Below are positions 44,690 through 56,690 of a stretch of 64,000 bases of DNA, piece by piece. The notes under the pieces were generated by a model. It was given only the letters and a program-made list of their open reading frames with translations, ran no database searches and was not told the DNA's origin. Position numbers and translations under genes: made by a program. Positions within the stretch are counted from its first letter, which is position 1. Every line of letters begins with the position of its first letter. The stretch comes from Terana coerulea (lineage: Eukaryota > Basidiomycota > Agaricomycetes > Polyporales > Phanerochaetaceae): assembly GCA_024811115.1 (NCBI GenBank), contig JAKOGH010000119.1:1-64000 (forward strand). Reading direction: 5' to 3'.

Positions 44690-45442
44690 GTTACTGGACA
44701 CTGAAATCGCAGCTGAATGTCAGTCAAGCAGCTGTTTCAAAAGCATAGAGCAGCGGGACGACGCACCAACGGTAGAATCGATGGCGTCGGTGAAGGGAAA
44801 GGTTCAGATGTAATCCGGGGCTCTAATCTGCACATCTCAGGGCACTTCATTCAAGCCTGCCGGCAGATCTGCACGAGTTGTCCTGAGATGTTCAGAAGCC
44901 CAATACAGTATCAATAGGCGTGTGCATGTTCAGCCATGCCCGGCCGTCACTTTCGCTTTGATATCTGTTTGCGTGTGTTCGTAGTTTCTTTGCCACGACC
45001 ATTCTCTGTATCTTCATCCGTTTCTAACTTCGCAAGCAGCGTTAGCGTAAATCTCACAGCGGCGGACCAGTATTACTTACGCTCTAGATTCTCCAAGAAT
45101 TCTCCGGCCGACCTTGGGCTGACCTGTACGGTTCGTGCGTTCAAACGTTCATGCTTGAGAAGTACGTAGCTCTGAGCGACAAATCTGGGAGTTTGAGCGT
45201 TGACGTTAAATCTGAAGCTAAAGAGTCGGAAGACTGTAGGAAGACTGGGGTGACCGCCAGGAAGGAAGAGGCGCCCTGAGCAACGTTGACCGAGCCCAAT
45301 ATTTCGTCGGTGGCGCTGAGCGCTGAGCATTCCTATCGATGACCGTCATCATGTCGCTCCCGGGCCTCCAGGATCCCGGCTATGATGTCGCAGGGAGGAA
45401 AGGGAAATCGCATATGCGGCGGTCCGCACAGGACTCCGAACT
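44690..45442. other. Divergent intergenic region, no gene seen
   Basis: About 750 bp between F-box D and the first reductase. Only short frames. The right end begins the block that is shared with the second reductase copy. Confidence 0.45.
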
Positions 45443-45456
45443 GCACCCAGCATGCG

Positions 45457-45462
45457 TATAAA
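45457..45462 (+). promoter_or_regulatory. TATA box of reductase copy 1
   Basis: TATAAA 63 bp before the ATG, in a block (TATAAAGATGGGGCCCC) conserved in copy 2 at 57584. Confidence 0.65.
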
Positions 45463-45519
45463 GATGGGGCCCCGGGGGGAAGAACGAGCCCACTTGTGTA
45501 TCCCCCCACATCCGAAACC

Positions 45520-46769
45520 ATGCCTGCCACACAATTCGTCAAGCTGAACACCGGTGCCCAGATGCCCACTCTTGGGTTTGGTACGTCGTCCTGTTATGTG
45601 CGTGGAGAACAGGGCTGAACGAGAGTCGCAGGCACCTGGCAGTCCAAGCCCGGTCTCGTCGAGAAGGCCGTCGAGGTCGCGCTCAAGACCGGCTACAGGC
45701 ACATCGACACCGCGACTGCGTACGGAAACGAGCGCGAGGTCGGCGAGGGCATCAAGAACTCGGGCGTGCCCCGCGAGGAGATCTTCCTCACCACCAAGCT
45801 GAACAACCCCGACCAGCGCAAGCCGTTTGAGGCGCTCGAGTACTCTCTGCAGCAGCTCGAGACCCCGTACCTTGACCTTTGTGCGTCGCCCTACCATACT
45901 TTCCATTTTCGCATGTCTAAGTCTACCACATTCGTATTTAGGGCTCATGCACTGGCCTGCACCAGCCAAGGCCGACGGCTCGCCCGACAAGGAGTGGAAC
46001 TGGATCGACACCTGGAAGTCGATGGAGAAGATCTTCAAGGAGCACCCGGAGAAGGTCAAGGCTATCGGCGTCTCGAACGTCTCCGTAGAGTTCTTCGACG
46101 AGCTTCTCAAGACCACGACCGTCACTCCGGCCGTCAACCAGATTGAGTTGCACCCGTGAGTCTTTTGTTGTCTCATCTCTAGTTCTGCGCTTCTAGCGTT
46201 CAGAGTTTATCACACGACCAATACGCGACAGTATCTTGCCTGACCAAGTCGTTTGCGCCACCCAGACGCTCCTGAAAACATAGTTCATCACACGGATCGC
46301 TAACATATCTTGTTTGCACTTTCTCTAGGTCATGTGTGCAGGAGGAGCTCGTGCAGTACTGCCGCAGCAAGGGCGTCGCGCTCACCGCGTACTCCCCGCT
46401 CGGCTCGAGCGACTCCCCGCTGCTCTCCAACTCCGTCGTCACCAAGCTCGCAGGGAAGCACAGCACCGGCCCCGCGAACATCCTCGTGTCCCTGCAGGCG
46501 AACAGGCCCGACATTGCCGGCACGTCTTGCGCTCACTTCTCCACTATCCTGCGGCTGACCATACCCTACATCTCACAGTTCTGACCAAGTCTGTCACCCC
46601 CGAGCGTGTCATCGCCAACTTCAAGCTCGTCGACCTCTCCGACGACGAGATCGCCGAGCTGCACGCCATCGAGAAGACCGCGCCCTTCCGCGCGTGCTAC
46701 CCGTGGTGGACAGGGTACGGCGACCTCGGTTTCCCTGACTGCCGTGCCTCGGGCCCGCCCAAGCAGTAG
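45520..46769 (+). CDS. Aldo/keto reductase, copy 1, five exons
   Basis: Exons 45520-45580, 45632-45880, 45942-46155, 46329-46519 and 46579-46769 sum to 906 nt, 301 aa, in frame throughout. The AKR fold is clear: NTGAQMPTLGFGTW, GYRHIDTATAYGNE (catalytic Asp and Tyr), FLTTKLNN (catalytic Lys), LMHWPAP (catalytic His), KAIGVSNVSVEFF, NQIELHP, and the NADPH-phosphate contact TKSVTPERV. Such enzymes reduce carbonyl substrates (sugars, aldehydes) with NADPH in the cytosol; the exact substrate is not predictable. The fourth intron begins with GC, not GT (G|GCACGT ... TCACAG); only this choice gives the family sequence RPDIAVLTKSVTPERV. A near-identical copy lies 12.1 kb downstream. Confidence 0.92.
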
Positions 46770-46860
46770 ATGACGACCGCGCCCACCTAGAACTGCTATT
46801 TGCGTAGATGCATAGGAAGGATAATATTGTTGTACCAATATGATGCATGGCGTCACCTAA

Positions 46861-49600
46861 CTCACTATGTCGTGAAGGACGTGTGCGTGTGCGCCATCTG
46901 CATCATACGCCAGCTGTAATACCGTGCCACACGGGCAGGCCCAGCTTGAGGAGTTGCAGCACGGATAGACGTGGAAGACGAGAGGTAGAATTAATAGCGC
47001 TGACAAAGGGGGAAGGTTGAGGGAGTATGGAAAAATATCCTTACTGTAGTTTGATTTAAAAGTGATGCCAAAGTAGATATCCGTTCAAACTGTTGGGAGG
47101 CTGACCAGGCCCAAAAGACGGTGGTCAATACTGGTGCGTTTCTAACTTGCCTCGCCAATTCTAGCTCGAGGCTTGCTGGAGGCTTCGCCTTCGTGGCGTT
47201 GAGTACTTGGCGCCCACGCTTCTCTCCTGCTCTCTGCCATCACCTCTCGCCTTTCACTACCACGACCTGCGTCCCTTCGGTTCTGGCACCTCACAGTGCT
47301 TGAAGGGATATGTTGGCACCCGCAACTCAAAACTCACTCGCTCTCGCCTTGTCCCGCGCTCGCTAGCCCGCGCTCTGCCTGCCAGCCCATGTCTCCAGTC
47401 TCAACAAGTCAACCTCCCGCTTGCTCGTGCCGTCCTTCGTCCCGTCCTCTCTGACACCTCAATCTACATCTCTCAACTCGGCGTGACTTGCAACTCGACA
47501 ATCGCACGGCTACGTCGCGTGCACCGGTCACCAGCGCAGCCTCAAGCTCGCCGTTCTCGGTGGAGAAGCCTCTGGATGTTTTGACCTGCTCGGGACGCAT
47601 AACACGCCAGAACACTTTGAAAACTCGCGAGCATGTACTGCTAATTACAATGAACCAACACCTCGTGTTTCGAGTCAGTGTGCGCGACGCTCCGTGCTCG
47701 GCGTACATGACAACATACAGCTATTCGACGACGCCGGAGACGGTGGGGCAAGCCGGGCGAGCGCACATCTGCGACAAGAAGGTAAGCACAACTACTTGGT
47801 CAGAGCTGGCACCGTGAGCTTACCTATTTTCGAATGCAGATCTTGGGTGGTTTGACCCGCGAGCCCTCAACACCTCTACCTTAACCCCGACATGCACACC
47901 CCGCCGTTTGCGGTCAACCGTCGTGCATGCCGACACACAGCGATACGCACTCAACGCAGGACGCTCCAGCCGGCCGGCACCGTGTGTCCTTGCGCTTTCA
48001 TCTCGCTAGGACGCCGCACGGCTTGTTTTAGTCCGTATGTAGACATACACCTCTCGCGATTTCACTTTGCTTACGCTATCTTGCACAGCTCACTCATTTG
48101 GTCTGGGCCAGAGTCTCACACCGCCGCGCCGCCGCCGCCGTTACCTTGTTTGGAGGAGCCGTCCGACGGACGCTGCGCGTCCTTGGTCCGTTGCCCCGCT
48201 CGCCGGCCGTCCTTTCCGGCACGAGGGTCGCCCCGTTGTGTTCCAGGCTTGAGCAACGGTCCATAGGCTGTCACCGTTGCTCTTTAACGGAGCGCTCGTG
48301 GGTTGCTGGTGTCCCGCCCGTAAGTAACCGTTCGTCGTCCCCAGCCGCGCGACATAAACTTACCTAATCTTCTCGCCAGCTCTGGAAAGGGCGGGCGCAT
48401 GGCTTGTCGGCCAAATTCGCGGCACGAGAGCTGTGCGCGCTGTCGCAACGAATGCTAGATACGCACGTGTTTCCGCGCGCACAATGCTCGAGGCAAGCGT
48501 ACCCCCACAAAACGCGCTCTGCGCAACACAACACGCGACATGACCACTGTCGCGGAGATCCGCACAGGCCGGAAGTGTCGACACAGTCATCAACGCGCTG
48601 CGTCGCGTCTCGCATAGCCAAACCTGTGCGGGCACGCTGGGTCACAGAAAACCCAAGCGCAGATGTGCACACGGGCAGTGGACACATCCGTGCGCGGATG
48701 CGCGGACAGGCGAAAGGCAGGCATGCCGCCATTCGACCGTACCTCTCGAGACGTGCGCGCAGTCACGGGGCGTGCCGCGTGCAATTACGACGCAACGCGC
48801 TGGTGCGACTGTCAAAAGAAAGGAAGTCAGCACCAACAAAACGAGACAAAGGAACAGCAGCGTACCGGGGAGATGAATAAAAGGCACACCCGTGCCGGCC
48901 GAGCTACAGCGATGGCGATGCAGAACAGCCAGCGAAGCCGCCACAGACGACCAGCTGTCTCGCCGCCCCATCTGCACAACTGCACGAGATGTGCGCCTGC
49001 GTGCTGGGCATCGCGGTGCGGCGACCAGGTACCGAGAGGACACCGTGGACGTGGGCAGCAACAGCGCGGACGCATGTGCTGGAGGCGAGCCCCAGGTCGC
49101 TCTAGGGAGAACAGAGCAAGCGCGTGCCCACGTGCATGGACCATCCCACGGCACGACCGACACACCGTCATCGTGTCCAGTATGGATGCAGCAAGCGCAG
49201 CCACGTATGCGAGGATACACTCTGCGCGAGGCACCTGGCAGCGGCGGCGAGCTGGCAGAGCTTATCAGACACGTGCATAGCAGGCGAGTGTAGGTGAATA
49301 CTTACCATGTTATAGTACCGAGGTAGGCCTCGGAAACGTAGGGAGATGTTGCCCCATCCGGCTACAGTGGGCACTATCATGTATATTAGAGTCTCGTTAG
49401 AATAAATGGATTTGTCTTGACTTGCCTGGCTGGCAGTGTGCAGTTATTGATGCCTCACCGTACACTGGCGTTTGACGAGGCAGGTCTTGTTGGGTGAAGG
49501 TGCTCGCCGCAGGATTTTCGTGAGGTCGTCGCCACGCACGCTGACGAGGGGCTAGTCTTGAAGTCCAAGGAACTGAAAAGCAGAGGCGATGAGGTCCTTA
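46861..49600. other. Gene desert, left part, no gene recognised
   Basis: About 2.7 kb. Overlapping frames up to 205 codons on both strands (for example 48663-49280 plus, 48642-49220 minus) lie opposite each other in GC-rich sequence and carry no domain; I take them as chance. The 47100-48350 part is C/T-rich on the plus strand. Confidence 0.4.
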
Positions 49601-50009
49601 GGCTCGAGCCCGAAGCAGGCCTCTACGAATAGGTAGACAGGTAAGTATCACAACTCGATACGGTGATAATTAATACAACTCACCGCCGCGTATTGTGCAT
49701 CAGTGACCCGTCTCGTTTGTGTAGAACGCAATGCATCCAAGTCGGCGTTTCCATTTATTACCGCCCGGCCTCGGTACGATCTCGTCTACTACCCTAAAGG
49801 GCGTTAATTCGTTAGCTGTTGATCGTAATGCTGACTTATAACATCATTACTTACCTTTATCTCGCCCCTTGTATGTCTATGCTAAACTGGAGCGGCCAGT
49901 GCACCGCCGCTTGATACACTCACGGTAGGCCTGCTAGTACAAGTACACTAGTGTATACTAGACGTGATAATGACATAATAGTAGGGCTACGTACACAACA
50001 AGGCGAGTA

Positions 50010-50560
50010 CATTACTTATGTACATTGCGAGGAGAGGTGGCTGAGGCTGTAGTTGGCAGTGAGACTCGACAAGTAGTAGGAGAGAAGGGTTTCAGCCCTG
50101 ATTGACAGCAGGCGGGACTGATATATGAGGCGGGGATGCTATAGTCAGTGCCAATGACACTGTAGTATAACCGTGGTAGGTCAGTACTGTATCTCGAATA
50201 GTACATAAGTAGAAATACTTACCGTCATACAATCGAGTGCTATCGGTTATAGACCATCAGTCAATATGCTCGAAAAGTGGTTAGTACTGCTGACATGCCA
50301 GAATGACGCCTGAACAGCGAATTATTTACTCAGTCGGTTTGACAGGCGGGACTGATATACGGGACGGGGGATGCTGTATACATTGTCGAGATTGTGACAT
50401 CAAGTAAGCAGTCAATTCTAAGAACATCATATGAGGTACTTACCGCGATACATTGCGAGGAGTGGAGGTCATAAACTGTCGGTCACGGTCAGTATACTCG
50501 AGACAAGTGAATATAGGACATAAGACATACTAAATTGAAAGACAGGCATGCGTCAGTGCT
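50010..50560. repeat. Diverged tandem repeat, unit about 230 bp
   Basis: Blocks recur in the same order: TACATTGCGAGGAG (near 50018 and 50451), GGCGGGACTGATATA (near 50111 and 50345), and TACTTACCG (near 50216 and 50440). A third partial start, GACAGGC, is near 50541. Two to three units, strongly diverged. No coding capacity. Confidence 0.55.
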
Positions 50561-51400
50561 TTCTATGTGACTTGTATTCTCAAACGGCATGCCTTCGTTG
50601 AGTCAAACAGGCATTGCGCCATCCTGATAGACAGACCATAAGGTGGGGTTAAGGTCAAAACATGAGGATAAAGTGGGTGGACCAGTGCGAAAAGGTACGG
50701 ACCAGCACTTGAGCTTGTGAAAGGTGGGCGGCGGGCCTGGCTGCTGTATCCGCTGACTTGGAGTCTCATGCCATGCTCGCTACAGATTCTTGTCATTCAT
50801 TTCGGCACCTCGATACGTCCCCGGGCATCGGCGTGCGATCAGTCGTCTCGAAGCCTTGCATCTGGACACCCACGCAGTTAGTACTCTGTCAATACAACCC
50901 GTACAGAATAGATGACACACCTGGTGATATGGGACATTACGCTACCAGCCATATCCCAGCATCATCAGTTCTCTTCAGGTGCACGAAGAACATGTCCACA
51001 ACGGGAGCCGGCTCGGCGCACCTACCACTTATGATAAGATTAGCTCAGTATGTGGGTAATATGCGCAGACTGACTATACCTGATTGTAAGTCGGATTGTT
51101 ATGCAGCCTGCGCCTCTGCGCGATCGTAAACGCGAGTGTATGGCACGGCTGTGGGTATCTGGGTTTAGTGAAGGGGACACTCCGCCTATAGCTGACGCTC
51201 ACGTTAGTATGACGAAAGGTGGATTTTGAATCGGAATAAGCCCACCTTTCATTTCAGCACATCTCAGTCCGCGCACTGCGACGTCGAAAGCTCCAACGTA
51301 TCTCATCCGAACTGATCACGATGTCAACAAATGAGTTAGCGTTACGATCAGCCTTTCGAATAAGCCGCAGACGTACCTCGTTGGTTTGATTCATAACCTC

Positions 51401-52565
51401 TTTACTCATGCGCTGCCGACACTGGCCGTTTCGCCGATGTCCCGAACGGCCGGTCGTCAGCCGTACCCGCGGCATATGCGGGACATGCGCATCTTGTACC
51501 CACACGGCTTGTAGCGTCGTATCTAGGTTGTCAGGGTTATAGCACTTCACGGATGACTTCAAAACGGCGATGCCCCAGCATCGTCAGTTATGTCCCAGGT
51601 CGGGAACACATGTCGGTGACGACGGCGCACCATTCGTGCGTGACTAATAGAAATAAATTAATACAGGCTTCGTCGGCAGGGACATGGCTGGCTTACCTTA
51701 CTAATCGGTAAGACCTTCGGCAGCCTACTAGCGCAGCAAGCGCGCTGTCGGTACAATAGGCATGGAGTTTGAAAAGCCCCGATACATCTGGAGGTATCAG
51801 AGCACAGTGGCTAGCATAGTCCTGCTTCAAACAAACAAGTACGCGTCAGTAAGCGTAGCTATCAGGAATACCTAATAAAAGCAAAGCGCACCTGGTAAAA
51901 CATTTCAACCTAGAACAAAGCGCGCGAAGCGTTAGAGAACTGACGATGCTCGGGGTGTGCCAGCGACTGACCTGGGTGTCGAGGACGAGGACCCGTTTCA
52001 TTTACATGCGCAGCCGACGCCGGCCGTTCCGCTAGCATCCCAAACGGCGAAGTTGTACGCCGTAGCCCGAGCATGAGCGAGACGTGTACGTCTTGTAACT
52101 ATACATCTTGTAGTTTCGTATCTAGGTGTTGGCACAATCAGTACTCGGATTAATACCATCAGCACTTCACGGACGACGTACCGGGAGGCTCGGAATGTCA
52201 GCGCACTATTCTCGCGTTGCTAGAAATAATTTAATCCGGATATTATCGACAGGTACATGACCAACTTATCTTACTATTCCGGTAAGATCTTCGGCGGCCT
52301 ACTGGCGTAACGAACGCGTCGTTGGTACAAAAGGCATGTAGCTTGAAAGTCCCCGATACAACTGGAGGTATCGGGGTACAGCGGCTGGCATAGTCCTGCT
52401 TCAACCATACGAGTTCGCGTCAGTAAGCATGGCTATCGGGAGTCCTTAACAAAAGTGAAGCGCACCTTACAGAGCATTTCGACCTGAAACAAAGCGTGCA
52501 AAGCATTGTCAGAGAACTGACGATGCTGGGGTGTGCTAGCGACTGACCTGGAGGTGTCGACAGCG
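51401..52565. repeat. Direct tandem duplication of about 0.58 kb
   Basis: Unit 1 (51401-51990) and unit 2 (51998-52565) share ordered blocks: CGCTGCCGAC/CGCAGCCGAC, CTTGTAGYKTCGTATCTAGG, GCACTTCACGGA, TAGTCCTGCTTCAA, AGAGAACTGACGATGCT and GCGACTGACCTGG. Many substitutions separate them. No reading frame is conserved between the copies, so this is non-coding. Confidence 0.72.
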
Positions 52566-55029
52566 AGAAGTGGTCCACCGTAGTTGTCGTGCTTGTGCAG
52601 CGATGCGTCGGGGACCCAAGACGTCGTGACGGCCGTCGGCTCCGTCGCAGTGAGATGGCGAGCATCGGAAGAGTGGAGAGACAGGGTGCAGAAAAGCATA
52701 TAGGAGTGGAGAGGAGCGGTGAAGGGGAGCTGAGTGAAGTGGGGAGAGGTGAAGAGAAGGGATGAAGAGGATGGTAATTCTAAGCCGTGCTGCTCATCTC
52801 TTTATACGTCCTGGCCAGCTGCCTCTCCCACGCTCTGCCCTCCCTCCCGCGTCCGCTCGCATCTCCGGTGTCTCCGAGCGTGGTCATCCGGCTTGTGAGG
52901 TGAGACCGACGCGAAGACGGATGCTGCCTAGCGTGCGGATTCCACCCTTGTTTCCGTTCCAACCGCGCGGCCTTCTGTTTGCCGACATCAGAGCGCACTA
53001 GATCTTGACGCCAAGGAGACCGAGAGTGCCTGGTTGACGGGACGTGGGTCGGCGAATGGGCAGAGGTGACGTGAAGTCCAGAACGGCGGTAGCGAGTGTT
53101 TCTGCACAGTGCCGGATTTCGTCAGCTTCCAGACCGCACAGAGCCGACCACTCACATGCAGCAAATCCCGTTCTCATGCCACAAGTCGGTCTCCATCCGC
53201 CGTTCCCCCTGCTCACCCAGCAGCCCATCGTCCGTTCTCCTCCGTCTCCAAGGCCTCCTGTGCTTGATTTGCGCAAATACCGCATGATTCGTGGTTGTGC
53301 GCGTGTCTTTGTTGAGGCCAGTAGAGTGACGTGAGTGAGCGCTTGAGGGAGGTGGAGCACACTTGGACTGAGGTGGCGAAGGTGGGAGGTCGTGGCGAAG
53401 GAGAGGGCATTGAACGCGCCCATCTACGGCAAGCGCCAGCTTTGTGGCGTCCGGAAAACGCCAGAAACGGCTGATTGCCCGACTCTTGACCATTTTGGGC
53501 CTCCCGACGTCCGCGATCGTGTGCTGGCCTCGTCGGGCATGCCTTTGCTTCCATAGCCAGCCCTTGCCAATTCCCACCCAAAGCCCTGCAGCGGGTTGAC
53601 TCGGTGTGATAAATTCTTCAAAAATGCATAGTTTGCGAGAGCCTGCTCAATAGCTCATTAACTTAGCAGAATACAGGATAAACGAGAGAGGAATGTCAAC
53701 CTCACACTTCTGAGGGCTATTCCTGTTGCATGCATGCAAGGTGTCCGAGGCAGGTCGGGGAGTGTGGCCGGCTCGCGCCAACTTGGACGCCGCCTAGGCT
53801 CCGGCCCATCAGCATCACGTACACGTCGCAATGTCAACGCATCTCACACCATTTGAGCCCTGCATTTGCCGTCGGCTGCTAAAATGTAACCGAGCACTGG
53901 TAGCCGAGGATTGCACATTCCAGCGCAGGAATATTGTTGCCGCTTGAGTCTTGGCATGCTGGTGTTCCCACGGACTCTTGACGGGTGGCAGACAGTGCAT
54001 TCATGTATATGTGCTTGTCTGGACCTCCTCTAATATGTGAACACTATGGTCTATAGCAAGAGCCAGTCTTCCTACTAATGGAATTGAAGTAATGTATTTC
54101 TCACAGATTTAAGCAGACTCACTCAGCGGGTTCCTGAAACATGTATTCCACCGCATTGCTACATTTATTTTGAGTGTGGGCCTAGAACCTGTCCACTTAA
54201 AGCGCATCAGTACCCCTAATTTCCGTGCTGAGAATGGTCGCACTAGAACAACTGATGCAACGTCACGTTGCATCAGCATTTCTAGCAGAACTTACTACAA
54301 CCTTCGGGTAGTAACGGAACCGGGACGGTTGGCAGGCATGCTCACAGCGCGCTTGCCAACAGTCCTGGTGAGGCTTCACCACATTCCACGTCCACCCACG
54401 AGAATCCTGCAGTCTTCATGTCCATTGTCCAGTGTCTTGTTGCCAGTGTCACCGCCAGCCACCTATCGGACCCTGCAAGACCATGTTCTGGATCCGTACG
54501 CCGATGCTGCCAACCATTGCATGACCCGAGGCTCCAAACGTCTTCCTTCCATGATGCCAATCCAGGGTCCTGTAACATGCCGAGACTGCCGCCAGAAGTC
54601 CAGGATCCTGTTGTGCCGGCACCGTCCGAGTTATCTGTTTTCACCATGTCCCACGCCCAACGCATCCTTCGCCGTACCACCACTGGAGACGCAAGGCCGC
54701 CGTCCATGCAAGGAGACCTTTTCCGGGGGAGTTTCCGCTGCCCAGGTGAGCTTGGTATCCCATTCTCGAGGCGTCGCAGGCTGACCAGTGACCACCGCTC
54801 GGGGCATAGGTTCCACAAACAAACAAGTAAAATGAACACATGTCGGCGCATCCGTGGTCGCGACCGGACAGCAAACACCGCAAGACCTAGTTGCTGTTGC
54901 ATACATTGGCGTCGCCGCAGACTTCCACCCTCCTTCATAAATGCCAGATGCTCGACCGGCAATGACGACGGTAACGGCCTCGCGCTCGCCGTTCTCCTCC
55001 ACCTTTCGCTCTCGGAACCCAGGGCGCCG

Positions 55030-55235
55030 CGCGACGCAGCCCGTGTACCTGCCGGCGACAAGGGGCACGACTTCCCCGGCCGACAAGCCTCGACACGTCG
55101 CATTTGCAGCAACCTCACACATCCGTTCTCCATCGGCCTGGGGCATCACTTCCCAGGTCAATAGGCATCGACGCGCCGCGTTCGTAGCGACATCATCCAC
55201 CGACCCAGGGCACAACTTCCCGGCCCGGTGGGCAT
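55030..55235. repeat. Short diverged tandem repeat, unit about 70 bp
   Basis: Three successive stretches share GGCAYSACTTCCC and a following GCATCGACRCGYCGC block (near 55058, 55139 and 55208). GC-rich; no gene. Confidence 0.45.
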
Positions 55236-55569
55236 TCGCTCGTGCGCGTGCGTACAGCAAGGCACGCGGCATACGGCGTACTGGCAGCACCGTTGACATC
55301 ATGGCAACGTGGTCGGACGTCGGGGGCGCGAGTGGCGATGTAGTGCACATCCGCGCGACCGTCTGGACGCATTGACCCGCCGCGAACTGCGCCCGCATGC
55401 GAGTACGGCGGCTGCGGCTACACCGCGGGCAGCGGCGGCGACGCGCTCGCTGCGAGAAGAGCACGCCGACGCGGTCTGCGAGCCCGGTGTGCATGTTGTT
55501 GCACTCGAAGACGCTGTCCGTCTGACGTTTGTTAGACGCCCGTAAATGCACGAAGAAAGTGCAAACGAC

Positions 55570-56690
55570 GCACCTCGTCGCCGGGATTTTGTCAGCCCGT
55601 TGCGGGATGCCACCGCGAGCCCCATTGCGCGACGGCACCGTTCGCCAATGCGATGGCTCCCACTGCCGCAACGACGAAGACGGCGGGAGCCCTGCGAGAC
55701 CCTCGCTCGGCGTCGGGACGCATCCCCACTTGACGGAGACGCGACGTAGTGATTTCCCGCGGTCGACCTCTCCGCGGCGGCAATGGGCGATTCGTCCGCA
55801 TCCGCACGCTCAAAGACTCTGTCAACGGCGCCCGCGCCGGTCTCGTCGTCCCGGTACGCTTGCTTGACGTCCTCCTGAGGTCGTTTGTGCTGGCATTCCT
55901 TAGACGCCCGTATTCTCGCGTGCAGGTCAAAATGAGGGTCCCCGCGCCGGGATTTTGTCGATCCGCTGGGACATGCAGCCGCGAGCCACGCTGGGGGACG
56001 TTCCGCCGCCATCAGACGCAGCAGCCACGGCGGAGACGATGCCGACGGGCTGCCGTCCGTCGAGCAGGGCTCGCAGAGCCCTGCGAGGCCCCGGCCTGGC
56101 GCTGGGGCGGATCCACCTTGGACGAAGACGCCACGTATCGCGTTCCCGCGGTCGGCCTCTGCGCAGCGGCCACGGGTGAGCTGCACGCGTCCCCGGGAGC
56201 GGACTGTGCACGTCTCGTCGTCCTGGTACGCCCGCTTTTTGGTTTCGCGGAGCCATTTTTGCTGACATGCAATAGGCGCCCATATCCTCAGGTGCAGATA
56301 GAAATGAGAGTCCCCTCGCCGAAATGTTGTCGGCCGGCTATGGGATGCAGCCGCGTGCCCCGTTGGCAAGTTCCGCCGCCGACTGTCGCAGAGACAACAG
56401 CGACGGGCGGTCGTCTGCCGAGCAGGGCTCGAAGAGCCCTGCGAGTCCCTGTTCTCGCCGGCCGTTTGATGAATACACCCTATATCGACGTCCCGCGGCC
56501 GAAGACGGCGTGCGTTCCCGTCGACATGCTGCGTCGCGGATGCCCTACGGCCAACCCGCGCCGTCATGTCCCACTCGCGAGGGCGGGGCGCGGACGTCGA
56601 TGTAACGACAGATCGACGTCCGCCGAGCGGGGCTTCCTTATCCTGGTTGGGGGTCCGCCGATTGCGTCGAGACGACCTATGGCCGTCCGG
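55570..56690. repeat. Diverged tandem repeat, unit about 370 bp, three units
   Basis: The phrase CCGGGATTTTGTC (CCGAAATGTTGTC in the third) starts at 55581, 55947 and 56319, spacing 366 and 372 bp. Other blocks recur at matching positions: GGATGCCACCGCGAGCC/GCAGCCGCGAGCCACG, GAGCCCTGCGAG, GTCTCGTCGTCC and AAAATGAGGGTCCCC. The minus strand has an open frame of 542 codons over 55299-56927 with the same period (AYQDDET, AYRDDET; HFYLHLRI, HFDLHARI). Its Arg/Ser-rich composition and GC content make chance openness possible. Confidence 0.7.

Larger units (their letters stand above)
45443..46860 (+). repeat. Dispersed direct duplication, copy 1
   Basis: About 1.4 kb including core promoter, all exons and introns, and about 90 bp of 3' flank; nearly identical to 57574-58905. 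The introns are almost as similar as the exons, so the duplication is recent or the copies have been homogenised. Confidence 0.85.
49601..54960. other. Gene desert, middle part, with old tandem repeats
   Basis: Apart from the two tandem repeats listed separately I see no gene. Frames at 53000-53620 and 54342-55133 (minus) and 54170-54784 and 54418-55164 (plus) overlap each other on opposite strands without family resemblance or splice pattern. Confidence 0.4.

Noticed and set aside
48642..49293. Overlapping frames of about 130-205 codons on both strands
   Set aside because: Open in several frames at once because of high GC content; no conserved motif, no intron pattern.
54342..55671. Minus-strand frames of 263 and 346 codons
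   Set aside because: Arg-rich, no domain, overlapping plus-strand frames of similar length and a short tandem repeat; chance openness is more likely.
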